Assembly: GCA_039105265.1 (NCBI GenBank)
Contig: JAPFFF010000074.1
Location: 62,001-126,000 of the forward strand
Length of the DNA: 64,000 bases
Direction: 5' to 3'
From: Tritrichomonas musculus
Lineage: Eukaryota > Parabasalia > Tritrichomonadida > Tritrichomonadidae
Shown: positions 29,718 to 40,151 of the stretch, one piece after another
Numbering within the stretch: position 1 is the first letter of the stretch
Layout: every line of letters begins with the position of its first letter
Program-made: the position numbers and the translations under genes
Notes under the pieces: model-generated
What the model was told of the DNA's origin: nothing
The model's database searches: none
The model's input: the letters and a program-made list of their open reading frames with translations, nothing else

Positions 29718-30221
29718 TTATTGAGTTTTCTTTGTTTTTCTTGATTTCTTTCTCTTTCTTTTATTCAATTTCGCTATATGTGCTTCTGCTTCGTCCACGT
29801 ATTTACTTCTGTTCTGATATATTTTATAAGCAGCTGGCTTTCTCGAATAATGAATGCGTGGAAAATCTGCATACATTACATTACTGCCTAACGGATTAGG
29901 TTGTCTTTCTGCTATATTCTTTTCTAATGCTGCTTTTACTTCTCCTTCTCTTATTCCACTTGCTATTGTTGTCAATCCTTTACCTATACCTATTGCTGCT
30001 GGATTACCCGTTATTGTTCCCAAAGCTTGTGTTGCTCCTCCTATAGTATTTAATATTGGTGCCTTATTTTTCCAAGCCCATTTACCAACTTTACCAACTG
30101 CACTATCACCAATGAATTTGCCTACTTTACCAACACCAGATTTTACCGAATTCCATGCACGATTAAAAAATCCACCACCAGAATTTTGTTCAATCCTTCC
30201 TGTATCAGAAACTGCTTCCAT
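29718..30221 (-). CDS. Protein-VI/PY-like small amphipathic virion protein (Maverick A)
   Basis: 167 aa. The N-terminal half is Gly/Ala/Lys-rich and amphipathic (FFNRAWNSVKSGVGKVGKF, then GGATQALGTITGNPAAIGIG). The C-terminus is basic (KLNKRKRKKSRKTKK). This composition is like adenovirus protein VI or X-type internal capsid proteins that act on membranes. It occupies the position between MCP block and packaging ATPase, as does 62318-62716 in C. Homology cannot be proven by eye at this divergence. Confidence 0.5.
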   Translation of the reverse strand: MEAVSDTGRIEQNSGGGFFNRAWNSVKSGVGKVGKFIGDSAVGKVGKWAWKNKAPILNTIGGATQALGTITGNPAAIGIGKGLTTIASGIREGEVKAALEKNIAERQPNPLGSNVMYADFPRIHYSRKPAAYKIYQNRSKYVDEAEAHIAKLNKRKRKKSRKTKKTQ

Positions 30222-30233
30222 TGTCTTTTAATA

Positions 30234-31073
30234 TCAGTCAAAGTAATATTTATTGGCGGTTATGTTCATAATAAATTTTGAATGAAGATCTCTATGCTGT
30301 AAATATTCTTTTACCGTCTTCTTGATATTAAGGTTGTTATTTGTTTGTTGAAGCAAGGAAGTAAAATCTTCTTCTGAGTATCCACTATAGCATATGATAT
30401 CCGTGGCCAATCTTTTTGCATTTATGTGTACGAATCTGATTGTCTGAATAGCCATGATGCAGGTAATATTATAATGTCTTGTCTTGGTTAATAGTCTAAG
30501 GAATTCAGTATTATTATGTGTTAACAAATCGCTTCCTGCACAGTCATCCAATATTATTAGTGTGTTATATGGGTAAGACGAGGTTTGGTATTTTACTAAC
30601 TTATTGGCTATATAAACTATTCTATCATCTATTTCTTGGAGGGAGTGTTTGTTTATAAGTCTTTGCATTTCTTCATTTGTTTCCTTCATCTTAGATAATA
30701 CATGTTTAACCATTGCATAATATTTTATTTTTCTTTTGAGGTGTTTCTTTAGGTAATCCATCAATTGGGCTTCATTAAGATATACTATTGGTGTCTTTAC
30801 CTCTTTACTCATTGCCTCAGCCGTTTTGTCCATTTTGCCACTTGTTGAACAGAATATTATTTTTTGATAGTACGGGTGCTTAAATAGACGTTCAGTAATG
30901 AGTATGTGAGACCACAACCAATAACTTTTTCCAGCACCAGGACGTCCAATAAGAAAATAAATTCCATTCGTACTAAAAGGATAGGAAGGATGTAATGGTT
31001 TCATCAGTGCTGCCTCTATCTCTTTCTGGTTCTTCTTCATTGTCTTTTGGATTAAGGACTCTACTTCTTTCAT
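30234..31073 (-). CDS. ATPase: FtsK/HerA-type genome-packaging ATPase (Maverick A)
   Basis: 279 aa. Walker A GRPGAGKS at residues 43-50, Walker B TLIILDDC at 171-178. Nearly colinear with 61442-62299 in C; more distant from 53596-54489 in B. The family (A32-like) pumps DNA into preformed capsids in Polintons, virophages and large DNA viruses. Lies next to the integrase gene. Confidence 0.88.
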   Translation of the reverse strand: MKEVESLIQKTMKKNQKEIEAALMKPLHPSYPFSTNGIYFLIGRPGAGKSYWLWSHILITERLFKHPYYQKIIFCSTSGKMDKTAEAMSKEVKTPIVYLNEAQLMDYLKKHLKRKIKYYAMVKHVLSKMKETNEEMQRLINKHSLQEIDDRIVYIANKLVKYQTSSYPYNTLIILDDCAGSDLLTHNNTEFLRLLTKTRHYNITCIMAIQTIRFVHINAKRLATDIICYSGYSEEDFTSLLQQTNNNLNIKKTVKEYLQHRDLHSKFIMNITANKYYFD

Positions 31074-31098
31074 TATTTGTTTAGACTTTTATTTGTGG

Positions 31099-32184
31099 TT
31101 AAATCCATTTCTTTATATTGTTGGGTATATTTTTCTTCTTTGACCAGTAATCCACTTCAAGATTAGATAGCTTTGTTGGAGCACCTTCTCGTAAATTTTT
31201 AGCCGGTATGATGTCTTCTGTACCTTCGCTGTATTTAATTTTATATTTGTTCTTTGTTGTATCATAAGAAATAATCTTCTCCACAATACCTCTCTTGCCT
31301 CCCTTAAGTGTTTGTGCAATATTTTTGTTTTGTGTCTTGATTAACCTATAACCAGGGAGTTTGTCTATTGACTCATCTTTGGACTTAATTATAAATTGGT
31401 TCCCAGCCTTTGAATCAACTATATATGCTTCCTTGCTTACCTTGTTCCTGCGCTTCGAAAATGGCTCCTTAGCCTGAATAATTCTAACTCTATCATTTGG
31501 CTTAAAGTCATATGGATTGTTTTGCGACTTGGTTTTTACATATTCTTTTTCATCTTTCTCTGTCATCTCGTTTGGTATCTTATAGTCCAATGACCTGTGG
31601 GGAGAATTGTTGTATGAATCTATTAAACTATCCATTTCTTTCTCATTGATGAACCTGTTCTCGCCTACCATGTCTCTAATCGTTCTCATGAACCTATTTA
31701 TGATACCTAGTACATTATGATTATTATCCTCGGTAGTAGTGTAAACAATATTTTTGGTCTTCATCAACTGTAATACATCATTGGACAAGTAAGCAGCATC
31801 CTGATCTGATGCTATCGAATAGACATCTGGCTCGTCCTCAAAAAATTTATTTAATGCCTTGACTACTTCTTTTGCACCTTTCCCCTTCATTGGATAACAG
31901 TATGCTTTTCTTGTGTTAATATTAATTAGCATCAGGTAATTTAATCCATCCTTTGTCTTATCATTGATGAATGTGTCCATTTGATATCCCCCAGAGTGTT
32001 TAGAATAGATATTCATAAACTTCGCCTTTGGTACCTTTACATCATGTACTATCTTTCTTAAATAATCTAATGCGGCTTCTTCTGTGAATCCATATCGTTT
32101 TGCGAGTGGAACAAATTTAGAGGCAGATCTCCAAGGAAAAAAAGAATGAAGCTCATTAATTGTCTTAAAATGCTTTTTGTTCAT
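31099..32184 (-). CDS. INT: Retrovirus-type (rve) integrase (Maverick A)
   Basis: 361 aa. The catalytic core starts at GYQMDTFIND (Asp70) with SIASDQDAAYLS (Asp127/Asp129) as the second acidic motif. It is followed by a helix region NHNVLGIINRFMRTIRD. The C-terminus (about 290-340) is a small beta-barrel, chromodomain/SH3-like (RGIVEKIISYD, YKIKYSEGTEDIIPAK). Close homologue of 60285-61427 in C. Would join element ends to target DNA, producing the 5-6 bp duplications seen here. Confidence 0.9.
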   Translation of the reverse strand: MNKKHFKTINELHSFFPWRSASKFVPLAKRYGFTEEAALDYLRKIVHDVKVPKAKFMNIYSKHSGGYQMDTFINDKTKDGLNYLMLININTRKAYCYPMKGKGAKEVVKALNKFFEDEPDVYSIASDQDAAYLSNDVLQLMKTKNIVYTTTEDNNHNVLGIINRFMRTIRDMVGENRFINEKEMDSLIDSYNNSPHRSLDYKIPNEMTEKDEKEYVKTKSQNNPYDFKPNDRVRIIQAKEPFSKRRNKVSKEAYIVDSKAGNQFIIKSKDESIDKLPGYRLIKTQNKNIAQTLKGGKRGIVEKIISYDTTKNKYKIKYSEGTEDIIPAKNLREGAPTKLSNLEVDYWSKKKNIPNNIKKWI

Positions 32185-32195
32185 TTAAATTAGTC

Positions 32196-33530
32196 TTAAA
32201 TGTAAAGCATCTTCTTAAATGGTAATAATTGCATTTCAATGACAAATGATTCATTGTTTGGTACCAGAACAGGAATATTATTATGACGCCCTGAATATAA
32301 TTCTATCCAAAATCTTTGATCAGTTGAGTTCAGTTTGAAGTACTTGATAGGACTGAAGTATATTTGACTATTGCCTAAATAATATTTATTTGATTGCTCA
32401 GCTATTGATGAATATACTTTACACGAATGTCTATCCCAAATATTTTTAAAATCTAATCTTCTGCACCATTTATCATTAAATTTATATGGATTATTTTGAT
32501 ATGGTTTATCTCCTATATTAAATAAATCAGCAAAATCAGTATTCTTATAGTTAGAATCTGTTCTATTACTTTCTCTAAAATTAATCTTGAAATCAACATA
32601 GTATAGACCTAATTCGACAAAATCATTTTCCCCTGGTATTGGTTTTGGTGTAGGTGTTGGTGTTGGTGTAGGTGTTGGTGTAGGTGTTGGAAAATCTTCA
32701 TAATCGGTTATCTCTGGTGCCATATATATAAATGATGGTTTGGAACTTGTATTTTTTTCTAAGTTCTGTGGTGAAAAAATGGTTTCGACAAATGCCTTCT
32801 TTTCATAATCATAATATCCATCCATTTGAAAATCGCTTCGGCTTCTATCAATCTTATCTTGGTGAAAGAGGGGAATAATCTTTTCTTTATGCTCTTTAAA
32901 CCAATTATCGATTTTTGTTTGATATTCTTGATACTTTTCTCGGGCATTAAATAGAAATGTTAACACATCTTTCACAAAATAAAAACGTCCAAATAATGGA
33001 TTGATATATTCTTTAGTGATAGCTTTATATTGTTCATATATTGTTTTTAGGTCATCAGTTGTTATTTTATATTCATTTTTATTAATTTCATTAAATTCCT
33101 CAAATTTTTTATCTAATTGGTCATTTATATCATTAAATATTTTTCTCATATCATTATCAGTCGATAACCAAGATATAACATGGATTGTTAATTCTATTTT
33201 TGATTTTTTTGGTAATTGGTCATATATTTCGTCATTATTTATTTCTTTATCTTTATCCTTTGCCTTTTCTTCCTTTACCTTTTCATCAAAGTCCTTCCTC
33301 AAATATTTTCGAATGCTAAAATCAAATTCTAATTTTCTTCTTCGAGCCATTAAATAAATACTTCTTACGCCTACAATTGATTCTCCTCTATTCGAAGTAC
33401 ACCATTCTTGAGGAAAATTAAAGTAATATCGATTAGGTTTGCTTGGGTCTTGTTCTCCATCTTCTAAAAAGTAAGCATATTCAATTGGTATAGGTGTTTG
33501 TTCTTCTGTCGGATTAAGTGTTGGATACAT
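32196..33530 (-). CDS. Minor capsid (penton-like) protein with TP linker (Maverick A)
   Basis: 444 aa starting at MYPTLNPTEEQ; the frame extends 15 codons upstream without an ATG. N-terminal block FNFPQEWCTSNRGESIVGVRS and C-terminal block IWDRHSCKVYSS...GNSQIYFSPIKYFKLNS are shared with the shorter 59308-60273 in C. A Thr-Pro repeat (PTPTPTPTP) sits between them. The gene lies beside the integrase in both elements. Polintons carry a single jelly-roll minor capsid protein, and this beta-rich family is the best candidate; inferred. Confidence 0.55.
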   Translation of the reverse strand: MYPTLNPTEEQTPIPIEYAYFLEDGEQDPSKPNRYYFNFPQEWCTSNRGESIVGVRSIYLMARRRKLEFDFSIRKYLRKDFDEKVKEEKAKDKDKEINNDEIYDQLPKKSKIELTIHVISWLSTDNDMRKIFNDINDQLDKKFEEFNEINKNEYKITTDDLKTIYEQYKAITKEYINPLFGRFYFVKDVLTFLFNAREKYQEYQTKIDNWFKEHKEKIIPLFHQDKIDRSRSDFQMDGYYDYEKKAFVETIFSPQNLEKNTSSKPSFIYMAPEITDYEDFPTPTPTPTPTPTPTPKPIPGENDFVELGLYYVDFKINFRESNRTDSNYKNTDFADLFNIGDKPYQNNPYKFNDKWCRRLDFKNIWDRHSCKVYSSIAEQSNKYYLGNSQIYFSPIKYFKLNSTDQRFWIELYSGRHNNIPVLVPNNESFVIEMQLLPFKKMLYI

Positions 33531-34604
33531 TTTTATAAAAATATTAAAATATAAAAACAAAAGTGCAAAAACCAACCCTGAGAGGCCTTTTTCTGAATTA
33601 CTTATAAAAGAGATCTACTTCAAATGAAATCCTTATTGAAAGGAGCCGTCCGTTAACTAGGGGAAGTTAATGGCCTCGATCAGGAAGATGGAAACTTAAC
33701 TCAATAAGTTTTTTGTTTGCGGAATAATTGTTAACGAACAACTCACAACTTAGCCACAAATCCAAGTTTTCACAGATTTCACTCAAAGTCCACTCTTTCT
33801 CATAACTCAGAAAAAATGCGTTCCGGATATATGTCGAACCTAGGATGTTAGGTAGGGAGTTTAACCATTACGACACACGCAAAGACAAAGATGGAAACTC
33901 GATTTTGAATAAATATAAAACCAAATAAATATTGAAATATATTCTAATAACTCAAATAATATATTCAGAATTTAGTTTTAAAAATAAACCATCCAAAAAT
34001 ATTCTTGTATGGGGTCATAGCTCAATGGAAATATTTGGTGGAAAGTTACATGGTTCGAAAAATAGAAAGTCCGACATTTTTTATAAAAATTTATTTTAAT
34101 AAATTATAACCATAAACTTGTAAAAATAATAAAAAATTTTATCTATCAATTTATTAATAAAATTTTCTTTCACAAATATTATAATTTTAAAGGAAAAAAT
34201 TTTATTTCTCAAATTTGGATGAAAATTTTAGGATGCCAGAGAGGTGTACTTGCGCAAGAGTTGCGAAAGGCTTGCGAAAGGCTTGCGCAAGATTGAACAA
34301 GACTGAGCAAGCTTGCGCAATACCAAAATTTATATTCAAAAAGTGGAACAAAAATTTTGAAAAATTAATAAATTTAAATTCAAAAAGAGAAAAATAATAT
34401 TAAAATATCTTGGTGTCTAGTTAACTTTTTAAGAATATTTTTATAAAATCTTTTCAAAATATTTGAGAGAAAAAAATATACTTCTGGCATAAAAATATTT
34501 GAGAGAAAATATTAACTCGATCAAAACTCAATATTTCGGGGTCGTGCCTATACAAGAAATACCGTATTTTCGGGTGTAGAATTCAAAAAACACAATTAGA
34601 AAGC
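33531..34604. other. Non-coding right end of Maverick A
   Basis: About 1.07 kb with no credible gene between the last gene and the right TIR. It holds a stretch of tRNA/Pol III-box-like text (33818-33880 minus; 34011-34075 plus, with an A-box-like TAGCTCAATGG and a B-box-like GGTTCGA) and a cluster of short direct repeats around CTTGCGCAAG / CTTGCGAAAGG at 34248-34320. Otherwise AT-rich. Confidence 0.6.
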
Positions 34605-34790
34605 TCAAAAACTACTCCATACCTTGGAAATGACATTGGTGGAATAGTGAAAGTAGAGTGTGTGTACTTACGATAGGTTTTCAGAGGGTATTTGGCCGGG
34701 TAGCGAGGCCCAAGCGAAGGTGTACCTGAGCTTGGTGGCGAGCAGTGTAGGCGGTGGTGAAGTATGAGACACCGCCTATACTATACTACT
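34605..34790 (-). repeat. Right TIR of Maverick A
   Basis: Inverse partner of 6139-6324 with about one mismatch. The following CAGCA (34791-34795) repeats 6134-6138 and is the target-site duplication. Confidence 0.93.
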
Positions 34791-34795
34791 CAGCA

Positions 34796-35432
34796 TACCT
34801 TGCAAGTTAACAAGCTCAGGTATAAAAAATCAGGTATGTTTACTTGTTATTGTTTTTACCCTTGTTTTCATTACCAACCTATACATTTGAATAATTTTCT
34901 GGAACCCCTTAATCAACTCACCATTTTTGATAGGATAACTAAGTTTTTACAATTTTTCAAAAATTATATTTTTTAAAAATTTTTTTTATTTTTTATTTCC
35001 ACTACATATAATGGAAGCCTTTGCTAATTATGCTGCTAAACAACTCCGTACATATGGAACAGATATGTATAACCTTTTTGCTGACATTTGTGATAAAGTC
35101 ATTGATGGTGACCGTGATGCTGTTGATGTTGTTGAACCCTTTATTATAGACGCACAAATGGATATATTCAGAAAGCAGAATCACTTATACATATCTTTTC
35201 ATGATGAAAATGCTGCTTTTCGTGAGTATGGAGAAATATTTGATTACTATATTGATGAGCTTACTGGTGATTACAATGATTATGGTATGCCATATCACTT
35301 TCCAAAGAAGTTTTACGATGAGGTATACGAATTCTTTAAATACACTGATGAAGGAAAGAAATGCATGAATGAATTCAATCCAAACACGAATAAGATTCAG
35401 GAAATTTAATTAAAAAAGCAATTATTATTTTT
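34796..35432 (+). repeat. Left TIR of Maverick B, inner 637 bp
   Basis: Continuation of the left TIR of B after the nested element. Together with 6080-6138 it makes 696 bp, identical by eye and equal in length to the inverse of 54951-55646. Contains the complete 132-aa gene at 35011-35409. Confidence 0.93.
35011..35409 (+). CDS. 132-aa acidic protein encoded inside the TIR (Maverick B, left copy)
   Basis: 132 aa, identical to the copy at 54974-55372 because both lie in the TIRs. Acidic and rich in Asp, Tyr and Phe (EYGEIFDYYIDELTGDYNDY). No recognised domain. Carrying the gene in both ends keeps two copies that can be homogenised during replication or by recombination. Being nearest the termini it might be an early gene or act at the ends. 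Function unknown. Confidence 0.6.
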   Translation: MEAFANYAAKQLRTYGTDMYNLFADICDKVIDGDRDAVDVVEPFIIDAQMDIFRKQNHLYISFHDENAAFREYGEIFDYYIDELTGDYNDYGMPYHFPKKFYDEVYEFFKYTDEGKKCMNEFNPNTNKIQEI

Positions 35433-35483
35433 GTATTTTAAATATTTTAATTTTATTCTTATACAAAACGAACCAAACGCCAA

Positions 35484-38400
35484 ATGACAAATTTAATACC
35501 AGAAACATTATTCAATTTGGATACAGAAACAATAACCAAATTCATTGCGATTCTGAACACTAAATTAAATGCTAATATTATTATTGACCAAGACAACAAT
35601 ATAAATATTACAAGGCTATGTAAATATTTCAACGACAATAATGCTTACAATATTCTTCTTGGTGATATTAAGCCTGATGAATTAGCTCCTACAGATGTTA
35701 TTGATGAAATTACCATTAATAATTACATTGATGAAGTTATCAAACAAAACCAACAACGAATAACAACAATAATTAATACACCCGAAGTAAATGAACCAGA
35801 AAACGAAGAACTGTACGAGTACCTTAAGAAAAATGGTCAACAATTCACTAGTAAGCATAATGATTTTCTAATAGTTAATTTTCCAAATGATTTCGATAGA
35901 GCAGTAGCAGCTTTGCAAGCATATGACTACCCAGAAGCTTTGGTTAAAGAACGTAATGATCATGGTAAACCTATTGTTACATATTATTTCAATGAAATAT
36001 CATCTCTAGCAAACATATATGATGCCTTGCTTCATGTTTACCAAAGTGAACTAAAACCATTTAAAATACATTTTCAACTTTCAGGAGTCTTTGAAACAAG
36101 TACCTTTGACTTTGAAACTTATGAAGAAAAATATGATTATGAGGCTAGAGAGATCAGATGGCAAAACTACAAATCTGCCATACCAATTATAGTAAAAGAT
36201 GAACGAAACCTTGATGAATGCAAAATGTATATAGAAACTGTACTAAACAGCTATGAAACAACTTCATCAAACAATAAACTAACTATTGTACACTCAATAT
36301 CCTTTACGATATCGAGAATGCGTAAGGTTACAGGTCGTATCAAAGATCTTCCAGAAATATTCAAGAAGAGTAATAATTATATAATTGTTGATGATGAAGA
36401 TGATAATTTATGTTGGTACCGATTTCTTGCTTGTTGTTTGTTTCCTGAATTGACTAATACAACCAAATACGACATCAAACATCGTACTAAACGTGCCAAG
36501 AAACTGCTACTTGAGGAATATGGAATAACTTATACAACAAAAATACCAAAGCATGCACAACGTTTATTGGACAATTTTCAAGGAGTAACAATGGAGGAGA
36601 TGAAAGAATTAGCCGAAAAACATAAAATCAACATAAACATATATGAATACAACAATGACAAACAATATGACTTACAGGAACAATGGTATTTCAACAAAGA
36701 TTACACAACTTATTCAGCATTATTATTTACCAAAGACCTTACTGTTCATATTATGTTTATCAAAGATGCTGAAAAACTTACTGCAATTCATGTTTGTCCA
36801 AAATGCAATTCTTATGTTCATTACGGGCATAGCAATATCAAACGTTTCGATGATCATGTCAAACATTGTGATGGTAAGTATAAGAAACAATTTGTACCAG
36901 CCAAGGAAGCTTTACCATATTGTCCACATATTTTAAACAATCCTGTCTATGAGTATTGTCTTGCACACGGATTACCATGGAAACCGAATATCTATTACAT
37001 AACATATGACTTTGAAACAATGGATCAAGTTGTAAATACAGAAGCCAGTAAATCAACTATTATCAATTCACGGCTCTTACCGTTATCAGTTTCCTCATGC
37101 GTAAAGTCTGCTTCTGGCTTAACAACAAAGCATTTTAGTTTACAGGATAACAAAGATTTCATTCCATTATGGCTTGATTGGCTTTTTGAACAATCATTAA
37201 TTGTATACAAAGACAAACAACAATACTCATGTGTACCTGAAAAGATAGACAACAATATAACTACCATAACGGTATTTGGTTTCAATTCTTCAAGATTTGA
37301 TAGTAATCTATTCAAACAATATCTTAATGCCTCTCATTGGAAAATTGAATCAAATAGCATCATTGGAACATTATCATCACTAAAACAATTCATACTTACT
37401 TCAACTAAATATCCAACCAAACTTCGTTTTATAGATGCTCAAGCTTTTGTTGCCGGTGGAACATTAAAGCAATTTGGTGTTGACTTTGGAGGTGAAACCA
37501 ACAGTAACAAGGGAGTCTTTCCGTATGAGGCTATCAATAGTGATAATTACAATGAAGTTTTATCTTCAACAGAACCATTTGCTTATGATGACTTCTATAG
37601 TTATTTGAACCAACGAAACCCATTATCTAAGGAAGATTATGCAGAATATGTAAATGATTGCAAGAACTACAAAAATAGATGGGATTACTTACTAGCTTAT
37701 AATGATAATGATGTAGAAATGATGATTAAGCCAATTGACAATCTTATTGCTATGAACGCTGAATATAATGTAGACATGATATCAAACTTATCATTATCAA
37801 AGTGTTCAGCATGTATCAAGTACGCTCTTGCTTATAAAGATTTTGATCCAAACACTGAATACGACATAATTAACAAAGAAAATTCCTTCAAACCAACAAT
37901 CAAATGGTGGAAATATAAATGTGACTGTTATTACAAGCAAGATCAAAAATATAATCAAACCCATAGTAATAACATGCGAAATCTTGACAAGTGTATATCA
38001 GTTTCTGATTTTGATGAATTTATGAAAATGTACAATAATGGTTGTTGCCATTTATGTAAGGAACATTTTACAAACGTAAACAAACCAACACTTGATAGAA
38101 TTGATAACGATATTGGACATGAATTGAGCAATTGCAAACTCGCTTGTGTAGAATGTAATAAGCTTCGTAAACGTGATGACCCAAAAATAACCTCATTAAG
38201 AATTCAGTTGAAGAAGTTTTGTAAACTAAATCATTTACCTACTCTCATTAACGATGAACAAGAATATTATAGTTTACGAAATAACATAACAGGAGGACTA
38301 TCAAACGTACAGCACAGATATAATATTAAAGGCGAAACACATATTAATAAGTTTAGGTACGATGCAATCAATAATAAAGTTCTTTCGTACGACACTCCAA

Positions 38401-39796
38401 ATATAATGACACATGTTGTTGGAGTTGATTTTAATAGTTTGTACCCTTCATCGTTTTCTTCTACAAAACATGATTTCAATAAATATCATGGTGGAATTAT
38501 GTACATGCCAGGTAGTTTCGTACGCAGAATAGATGTTAAAGACAACCAATCAAAACAAAAGGCAATAGACATTATAACTAGCAAAACAAGATTCCAACCA
38601 AATCCAAAACACTTATTCATAGCAAAAGTAAAGTTAGTATGCCCAGCAAGCAAGATCAATTACTTCATTAATTTTCCTCCAGTCTTCAGAAACATCAACA
38701 TCAAAAATGAGGAATCAGTAATAGGAAGTTATATGTACTCTTATCTTCAAGAGCATAAACTAGCCTCATTAGACAAAGAAGAACGCAAACTTACTATGTT
38801 ACTTGACACTTATGGAGAATATATGACATTTAGCAATTACTATTTATGGTTCTTACTTGATCATGGCTTAGTGCTAGAGGATGTAAAGAGTGTCTCAATT
38901 TATGAAGCTCATACAGGATTTCGTGAATTTGTTACTACATTCATGAAGAAACGACAAGATATTATTGCTGGGAAGTCAAATGGTAATGAAAAGTTTTACA
39001 AGATTAGTATGAATGGTTCGTATGGTTACGATGGAATGAACACTGAGAAGTTTTGTAAAGTAAAAATATGTGATACTAACAAAGCTTATCAGTATATTAT
39101 TTCTCAAACGTACGTGAATGGTGCTCAATTAAATGATGATCTCTTTATTATTCAACAACAACCAAAAACTTATCATTGCACTACCTGCTTACAAGAATCA
39201 TTTTGGACATTAGATAATGCTAAATTCTGGTACTGTACCTTCTACTATGATTTTATGAATAGGTGCTTGGACATGAATAGACTTCATTTTATAGAAGGAG
39301 ACACCGATTCTGCTTACTTTGCCATTTCAGGTAACAAAGATGAAACCCCATCACAGTTGTTCAACAATATCATCAAAGATGAATCATTTTGGTACAAGCA
39401 TGTTTATAAGTTCTTTCCCAATCCACAACTTCATGATATTGCTGATGAAAAGAAACTTTTGGGGTGTGCAATAGAGAAAGTAGGAGACCATATGATAGCA
39501 CTTGCACCAAAATGCTACACAATATGGAATAATGATGAAACAGTAAAGCTATGAAATTAAAAGGAGTATCATTGAAAAAGAACAATATTGTACGTAATGA
39601 TTATAAAGAAGTTTTGATGGAAAAATCTATTAAAGTTGGTAAGAACATTAACTTACAAATGAAGAACAATATTATGTCAAAGGTTACTGTTAACAAAAAT
39701 GCTTTAACTGGTTCACACACAAAAATGATTGTACTAGAGAATCAAGCTTGTTTACCTTTCATTACTGGACTCACTGCAAAAGATTATTCTTATTAA
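35484..39796 (+). CDS. PolB: Protein-primed family B DNA polymerase with internal HNH domain (Maverick B)
   Basis: About 1.4 k codons. Exonuclease motif YDFET (Asp509), FNSSRFD, and YNDNDVEM; polymerase motif A DFNSLYPS (Asp982), motif B KISMNGSYG (about 1172) and motif C GDTDSAY (Asp1273). Two extras: an N-terminal region with DDNLCWYRFLACC (about 305) and a later VHIMFI, suggesting an OTU-like fold, then a Cys/His cluster VCPKCNSYVHYGH (about 437). An HNH/zinc-type domain lies at about residues 850-905, between the exonuclease and motif A (CCHLCKEHF, TLDRIDND, CVECNKLRKRDD). The polymerase of A lacks this domain. The gene appears to carry about one break. Confidence 0.9.
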
Positions 39797-39848
39797 AAAA
39801 TTCATTCTTATTTTTGTTTTTTGTTTTTTATTTTTATTTTAAACAGTA

Positions 39849-40151
39849 ATGTCAAACGAACAAGAAATAATAAAAGAGTTATTAGAAATCAAGCAGTTAT
39901 TAAATCGCTTATTAGACAAACCAAAAATAACTAAACAGAGAACAGCTCCATTCAACAAAAGCAAAAATATGAATGATGAACAAAGAAAACAAGTTATGGA
40001 GTATATACAAAATGAAGATAACAAAAATGAAATAACAAAGCTACCAAAGCACAAACAAATCTCATATGTCAGACGAGAACTCAAAGAAAAATATAACATC
40101 AATCTTTCAATTTATATGACTGACAAACTAATTAACAAAATTATGCCTTAA
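39849..40151 (+). CDS. Small charged protein, unrecognised (Maverick B)
   Basis: 100 aa. Leucine-rich helical N-terminus (IIKELLEIKQLLNRLL) that could dimerise, then a Lys/Glu-rich region ending in a helical segment KQISYVRRELKEKYNINLS that resembles a small helix-turn-helix. It overlaps the convergent fibre-like gene by 11 bp. May be a DNA-binding accessory of the neighbouring polymerase; weak inference. Confidence 0.45.
   Translation: MSNEQEIIKELLEIKQLLNRLLDKPKITKQRTAPFNKSKNMNDEQRKQVMEYIQNEDNKNEITKLPKHKQISYVRRELKEKYNINLSIYMTDKLINKIMP

Larger units (their letters stand above)
6139..34790. mobile_element. Maverick/Polinton A (nested in the left TIR of B)
   Basis: 28,652 bp with 186-bp TIRs starting AGTAGTATAGTATAGGCGG and flanked by the 5-bp duplication CAGCA (6134-6138 and 34791-34795). 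The right TIR of B shows the empty site, so the boundaries are exact. It encodes protein-primed PolB, integrase, MCP, a minor-capsid-like protein, packaging ATPase, a protein-VI-like protein, two very large surface-type proteins, HNH and GIY-YIG-like nucleases and small proteins. A hAT transposon of about 4 kb is inserted in it. The TIRs differ at about one position, suggesting youth. Apart from the hAT it looks whole. No adenain-like protease was found. Confidence 0.95.

Noticed and set aside
33818-33880. Second tRNA gene (minus strand)
   Set aside because: It has a B-box core and tRNA-like text but the arms do not pair; kept only as a weak observation.
34215-34397. 60-aa open frame near the right end of Maverick A
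   Set aside because: Built from short CTTGCG repeats; no counterpart in other elements.
6139-34790. A recent integrated DNA virus rather than a Maverick
   Set aside because: The gene set is compatible with a virus, but the TIRs, 5-bp duplication, rve integrase and protein-primed PolB define a Maverick/Polinton; the two views overlap and no extra evidence for a free virus is present.
34764-34976. 70-aa open frame at the A/B junction
   Set aside because: Spans the end of A, the target duplication and the TIR of B, so it cannot be an ancestral gene.
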